From Draconibacterium orientale (GTDB lineage: Bacteria > Bacteroidota > Bacteroidia > Bacteroidales > UBA12170): a stretch of 45,244 bases of DNA. The stretch spans positions 1-45,244 of the forward strand of contig DYSN01000019.1 of the NCBI GenBank assembly GCA_020718205.1, in the 5' to 3' direction. Position numbers and translations under genes: made by a program. Each line of letters begins with the position of its first letter. The stretch's first letter is position 1. The notes beneath the pieces are model-generated. The model made no database searches. It saw only the letters and a program-made list of their open reading frames with translations, and was not told the origin of the DNA. Positions 41,637 through 45,244 of this stretch are shown here, in pieces.

Positions 41637-44600
41637 ATGATTAATCATTTACAAAGATTAGCGTTATCAGGGGCTCTTTTGGTGGGACTTCTGGTTTCGG
41701 CGAATTCACAAGCCGCTAAGAAAGAGAAGGATGAACCCAAAAAATCAGCGCTCGAACAAGCACAATTAGGCTTAAACTGGCGAAGCATTGGTCCAGCCTT
41801 TACCTCGGGTCGTATTGCAGATTTTGCCGTAAACCCAACAAATATTAACGAATATTATGTGGCATCAGCCTCAGGACATGTGTGGAAAACTACCAATAAT
41901 GGTACCACCTGGTCACCTATCTTCGATAATTATGGAGCTTATTCCATGGGTTGTATAACCATAGATCCGAACAACGCACAGGTGCTTTGGCTTGGAACCG
42001 GCGAAAACAATCACCAAAGAGCTTTGGGCTATGGTAATGGGGTTTATAAATCGGAAGACGGTGGCGATTCCTGGATCAATATGGGATTAACAGACAGCCG
42101 CCAGATTGGCATGATAGCCATTGACCCCAACAACAGCAATATAGTTTATGTGGCTGCCGAAGGCTCGGTGTGGGGTTCGGGTGGCGACAGAGGGCTTTAT
42201 AAAACCACCGACGGCGGAACAAACTGGGAAAAAGTACTGAATATCAGTGAGAACACCGGTGTTAATAATGTTGTGCTCGATCCTGTTGATTCTCAAGTGG
42301 TTTATGCTACTTCTGAGCAACGCCGTCGCACCGGTTTCTCAAAAATCGGTGGTGGTCCGGAATCGGGATTGCATGTTTCGAAAGATGCCGGCAAAACCTG
42401 GAAAAAAATTACCAAAGGGTTGCCTGGTGGACATGTGGGCGGAATGGGAATTGCTATTTCCCCAGTCGACAGAAACTATATCTATTTAATCATCGAAGCT
42501 CAGGATAAGGAAAGTGGTGTGTACAGATCGACCAACCGCGGTGCTTCGTTTCAAAAAATGAGCGATCACAATGGTGGTGGACAATATTATAACGAGATTT
42601 ATGCCGATCCTAAAGATGTGAATACCATTTATTCTGTGGAAACAATTTCGCAGGTTTCGCTCGATGGCGGAAAAACCTGGAAAAGCTTAGGCAATAATAA
42701 TCGCCATGTGGATGACCATGCCCTTTGGATTAACCCAAATAACACCAAACATTTTCTCATTGGCAGCGATGGTGGTGTTTATGAAACCTACGATGGTGGC
42801 AAGAATTTTATTTTTAAATCGAATTTGCCTGTAACTCAATTTTATCGCGTTGCTGTTGATAATACCAAGCCTTTTTACTGGGTTTTTGGTGGAACACAAG
42901 ATAATAACAGCTTTGGCGGCCCCAACCAAACCACCAGCTCCCGCGGCGTTACCGAAGGAGAATGGATAACCACTTTGGGTGGTGATGGATTTTGGCAAGC
43001 CATCGACCCCAACGACCCAAATATTGTTTACTCAGAATATCAATATGGTAATGTTTACCGTTACGATAAAAAGTCGGGAGAAAGCAGCTATATCAAACCC
43101 CAACCCAAAAAAGACGAATTAACTTTCCGTTGGAACTGGGATGCCCCTATGATTTTGAGCTCACACAATGGCCAAACCTTGTATATGGCTGCCAATAAGG
43201 TGTTTAAGAGTACCAACAGAGGTCAGAGCTGGGAAACCATCAGCGACGATTTAACCCGCAACGAAGACAGAAACCAGTTCCCCATCATGGGAAAATACTG
43301 GCCTTCGAATGCTGTGGTGAAAGATATTTCCACTTCGCAGTGGGGAACCATTGTTGCTTTGGCTGAATCGCCTGTTCAAAAAGGACTTGTTTTTGCAGGA
43401 ACTGATGATGGGCTTATTCAGGTTACCGAAGACGATGGAAAAAACTGGACCAAAATCAGCAGCTTCCCCGGTGTTCCCGAATATACCTATGTGAGCGATA
43501 TTCGCCCTTCACGCTTCGATGCCAATGTGGTATTTGCTACTTTCTACAATCTGAAAGCGGATGATTTTAAACCTTATGTATTGAAATCGGTGGATAAAGG
43601 TAGGAGCTGGACTTCAATCTCTTCAAACTTGCCGGAAAATGGACCTGTTTATACCATTGAGCAGGATTTCGTAACCGCTGATTTATTATTTGTGGGAACT
43701 GAATTTGCCTGTCATTTCAGCGTGGACGGCGGACTTGAGTGGAAAAAACTGGGTAGTGGTCTTCCCGATGTAGCTGTTCGTGATATTGCTCTTCAACAAT
43801 CGGAAAACGATTTGGTGATTGCCACTTTTGGCCGCGGATTTTATATTATTGACAATTATTCTCCGCTGAGAGAAATCAATAATTCATTCTTTGATAAGGA
43901 AGCTTATATTTTCCCCATAGCCAATGCACTGATGTTCCAGCAAACCGATGCCAAATATGGTCAGGGAAGCATGCCATATTATGGTCAGAATCCGGAGTTT
44001 GGTGCTGTATTTACCTATTACATTAAAGATGTGCCTAAAACCATAAAACAGGACAGGATTAAAAAAGAACAGGAGCAATTTGAAGCGGGAGAAAAAATAC
44101 ACCAACCCACTCCCGAAGAGCTGAAGACTGAAGAGCGCCAATTGGCTGCTTATGTTATATTTAACATCAAGGATGGTGCTGGAAATCTTGTGAAACAAAT
44201 CTACTCCAAGCCTTCCAAAGGCCTAAACAGAATGACCTGGAATCTGCAGTATAATGGCTTTTCGCATATCAGAGCCGAAGAATTTGAGCCCACATCCAAC
44301 AATAATAACTGGGGATTTCCTGTTTTACCAGGAAAGTACTCCGTAAGCCTGGAGCAGGTTTTCGGCGGCGAAACCAAACAGCTTGCCGGATCAGTGGAAT
44401 TCAATGTTGTTGCGTTACAAAACACCACTTTACCAGCATCGGGCCGCGAAAGCTTAGTCGCTTTTCAAAGGCAATTGTCGGAGTTGGTGATGGCCATGAA
44501 CGGTGCCGAGCAGTATATGGAAGCCATGGATAAACGCATTAAAGCTGTCCGTCAAACCATCCACAATACCCCTGGTTTGGGAGGCGAATTGGCCGATAGA

Positions 44601-44918
44601 GTGAAAAAAGCCGATGAAGCCCTCGACGATTTATTCTTCTTGTTGAATGGACCAGAGGCAGCTGCCAGTTGGGAAGAAGTTCCACCAACCAAAGTTCCTT
44701 TAAACAACAGAATTCAGGATGTAATTTGGGGATTGTGGAGCACAACCTCCGACCCAACTCAAACCATGATTGATAATTATGCCATTTTAATAGAAGAATT
44801 TCCTCCGGTTTTAACAAAACTCCAGCAAATGGATGCTGACCTTAAAGCTGTTGAAAATGAATTGGATAAGGCAGGAGCACCCTGGACTCCGGGACGTATT
44901 CCTGTATTTAAAAAATAG
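41637..44918 (+). CDS. Sortilin/VPS10-like Asp-box (BNR) repeat exported protein
   Basis: 1093 residues from the ATG at 41637. It has a signal peptide (MINHLQRLALSGALLVGLL..., cleavage after NSQA). The body is a ten-bladed-type beta-propeller region with about eleven Asp-box repeats of form S/T-x-D/N-x-G-x-x-W/F: TNNGTTW, SEDGGDSW, TTDGGTNW, SKDAGKTW, STNRGASF, SLDGGKTW, TYDGGKNF, STNRGQSW, TEDDGKNW, SVDKGRSW and SVDGGLEW. The last ~330 residues are an interaction region (PAGxYSV-type beta-sandwich LPGKYSVSLEQVFGGE) plus a helical end. Members of this group are periplasmic or surface proteins without proven activity. I see no sialidase catalytic set, and no type IX secretion C-terminal domain. 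Monocistronic, with a strong terminator. Confidence 0.88.
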   Translation: MINHLQRLALSGALLVGLLVSANSQAAKKEKDEPKKSALEQAQLGLNWRSIGPAFTSGRIADFAVNPTNINEYYVASASGHVWKTTNNGTTWSPIFDNYGAYSMGCITIDPNNAQVLWLGTGENNHQRALGYGNGVYKSEDGGDSWINMGLTDSRQIGMIAIDPNNSNIVYVAAEGSVWGSGGDRGLYKTTDGGTNWEKVLNISENTGVNNVVLDPVDSQVVYATSEQRRRTGFSKIGGGPESGLHVSKDAGKTWKKITKGLPGGHVGGMGIAISPVDRNYIYLIIEAQDKESGVYRSTNRGASFQKMSDHNGGGQYYNEIYADPKDVNTIYSVETISQVSLDGGKTWKSLGNNNRHVDDHALWINPNNTKHFLIGSDGGVYETYDGGKNFIFKSNLPVTQFYRVAVDNTKPFYWVFGGTQDNNSFGGPNQTTSSRGVTEGEWITTLGGDGFWQAIDPNDPNIVYSEYQYGNVYRYDKKSGESSYIKPQPKKDELTFRWNWDAPMILSSHNGQTLYMAANKVFKSTNRGQSWETISDDLTRNEDRNQFPIMGKYWPSNAVVKDISTSQWGTIVALAESPVQKGLVFAGTDDGLIQVTEDDGKNWTKISSFPGVPEYTYVSDIRPSRFDANVVFATFYNLKADDFKPYVLKSVDKGRSWTSISSNLPENGPVYTIEQDFVTADLLFVGTEFACHFSVDGGLEWKKLGSGLPDVAVRDIALQQSENDLVIATFGRGFYIIDNYSPLREINNSFFDKEAYIFPIANALMFQQTDAKYGQGSMPYYGQNPEFGAVFTYYIKDVPKTIKQDRIKKEQEQFEAGEKIHQPTPEELKTEERQLAAYVIFNIKDGAGNLVKQIYSKPSKGLNRMTWNLQYNGFSHIRAEEFEPTSNNNNWGFPVLPGKYSVSLEQVFGGETKQLAGSVEFNVVALQNTTLPASGRESLVAFQRQLSELVMAMNGAEQYMEAMDKRIKAVRQTIHNTPGLGGELADRVKKADEALDDLFFLLNGPEAAASWEEVPPTKVPLNNRIQDVIWGLWSTTSDPTQTMIDNYAILIEEFPPVLTKLQQMDADLKAVENELDKAGAPWTPGRIPVFKK

Positions 44919-44940
44919 ATTTTATAAATTGAGTCATTTA

Positions 44941-44974
44941 AAAAAAACCGGCAAATTATTCTGCCGGTTTTTTT
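44941..44974 (+). terminator. Terminator of the sortilin-like gene
   Basis: AAAAAACCGGCA (ending 44953) pairs with TGCCGGTTTTTTT (44962-44974) around a short AT loop, about 25 bases after the stop codon. Confidence 0.88.
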
Positions 44975-44999
44975 ATTAACCTTGTTTTTTTGTTAAAGA

Positions 45000-45054
45000 G
45001 ATTTCTCCTCCACGCTGTTACGTCGAAATGACTCATAACCAATGTCATAAACAA
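45000..45054. repeat. REP-like 55-bp repeat, copy 1
   Basis: Begins GATTTCTCCTCCACGC, contains GTTACGTCGAAATGACTC and ends AATGTCATAAACAA. It is identical over 55 bases to 45190-45244. The GATTTCTC...TCGAAATGAC core is a recurring intergenic element in Bacteroidota genomes, as I recall. Confidence 0.8.
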
Positions 45055-45058
45055 AAAA

Positions 45059-45106
45059 AAAGGCGCACAAACCCCTTGTAAATTTTAGATGCGTTTGTGC
45101 GCCTTT
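45059..45106. terminator. Long stem-loop inside the repeat block
   Basis: AAAGGCGCACAAAC (45059-45072) pairs exactly with GTTTGTGCGCCTTT (45093-45106): 14 bp, 20-base loop, with an A-run before and an AT-rich end after. It looks like a terminator, but no gene ends next to it, so it may be part of the repeat element. Confidence 0.55.
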
Positions 45107-45129
45107 ATTTTATAACAACGTAACAATCA

Positions 45130-45173
45130 AGTCATTTCGATGGAGTCGAACTTGTGAGGCGACTGAGAAATCT
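45130..45173. repeat. Inverted, diverged copy of the REP-like core
   Basis: AGTCATTTCGATGGAGTC...GACTGAGAAATCT is the reverse-complement counterpart of GATTTCTC...TCGAAATGACT at 45000-45033, with a diverged centre. Together with copy 1 and the hairpin between them it forms a BIME-like composite palindrome. Confidence 0.65.
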
Positions 45174-45189
45174 GTAATAATTTAATAGG

Positions 45190-45244
45190 GATTTCTCCTC
45201 CACGCTGTTACGTCGAAATGACTCATAACCAATGTCATAAACAA
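45190..45244. repeat. REP-like 55-bp repeat, copy 2 (cut by window edge)
   Basis: Identical to 45000-45054, offset by 190 bases. It runs to the last base of the window, so its true end, and whether the whole 190-base unit repeats again, cannot be seen. Confidence 0.8.

Noticed and set aside
41637..44918. Sialidase or sialidase-like glycosidase call from the many Asp boxes
   Set aside because: Asp boxes are structural; the Arg triad and Tyr/Glu pair of sialidases are not recognisable, and the sortilin-like layout fits better.
1..45244. CRISPR array, complete insertion sequence, prophage or defence island
   Set aside because: No regularly spaced repeats, transposase, phage structural gene or defence-gene cluster is seen; the only mobile traces are the integrase relic and the terminal REP-like block.

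Overview
This window reads as a chromosome segment of a Bacteroidota bacterium, most likely Bacteroidales/Marinilabiliales-like. The evidence is repeated TAnnTTTG-type -7 promoter boxes (TATATTTG, TAATTTTG, TACTTTTG, TAAATTTG), an almost complete lack of Shine-Dalgarno sites, and lineage-typical families (DUF4290, DUF6089-like barrel, exonuclease-fused DnaE, SAM-like-domain tyrosine recombinase relic, GmhA/HddC-like/GmhB cluster). Base composition is AT-rich, except for a GC-richer patch in the first ~270 bases.

Left part (1-12.5 kb). The window opens with a mobile-element scar: the tail of an unidentified + strand gene and a decayed, catalytic-domain-less tyrosine integrase lying just past the 3' end of a tRNA-Cys. 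The tRNA-Glu/tRNA-Glu/tRNA-Cys operon follows. Next come a degenerate histidine-kinase-like protein, a Xaa-Pro aminopeptidase, a DnaE replicative polymerase with its own proofreading domain, and a minus-strand cluster wecB / csaA-like / lipoprotein hydrolase. An ECF-type sigma factor with a tiny downstream ORF is divergent from uvrA.

Middle (12.5-32 kb). The + strand carries uvrA, a UvrD/PcrA helicase, DUF4290, murA with Asp in place of the fosfomycin-target Cys, and a large hybrid-kinase-like protein whose catalytic residues are largely replaced. The minus strand carries an APS reductase gene and a tight five-gene operon: gmhA, a degenerate nucleotidyltransferase, gmhB, a sodium:solute symporter and a GNAT acetyltransferase. 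Divergent from it are aconitase and then an Rrf2 regulator / GT2 glycosyltransferase / miaA operon.

Right part (32-45 kb). This holds an HMG-CoA-lyase-like gene behind a GH3/serine-hydrolase fusion, a CDF cation transporter, a NUMOD4-HNH protein with its own promoter and long leader, an oligopeptide-binding lipoprotein, a beta-barrel protein, DUF2147, an unrecognised secreted protein and a sortilin-like Asp-box protein. The window ends in a REP-like palindromic repeat block with two identical 55-bp copies.

Most of the window is ordinary chromosomal content. I see no CRISPR array, intact transposon or recognisable defence system. The least ordinary items are the catalytically degenerate homologues (two kinase-like proteins, one HddC-like nucleotidyltransferase), the domesticated-looking HNH protein, the two small ORFs around the wecB/sigma-factor junction, the integration scar and the terminal repeats.
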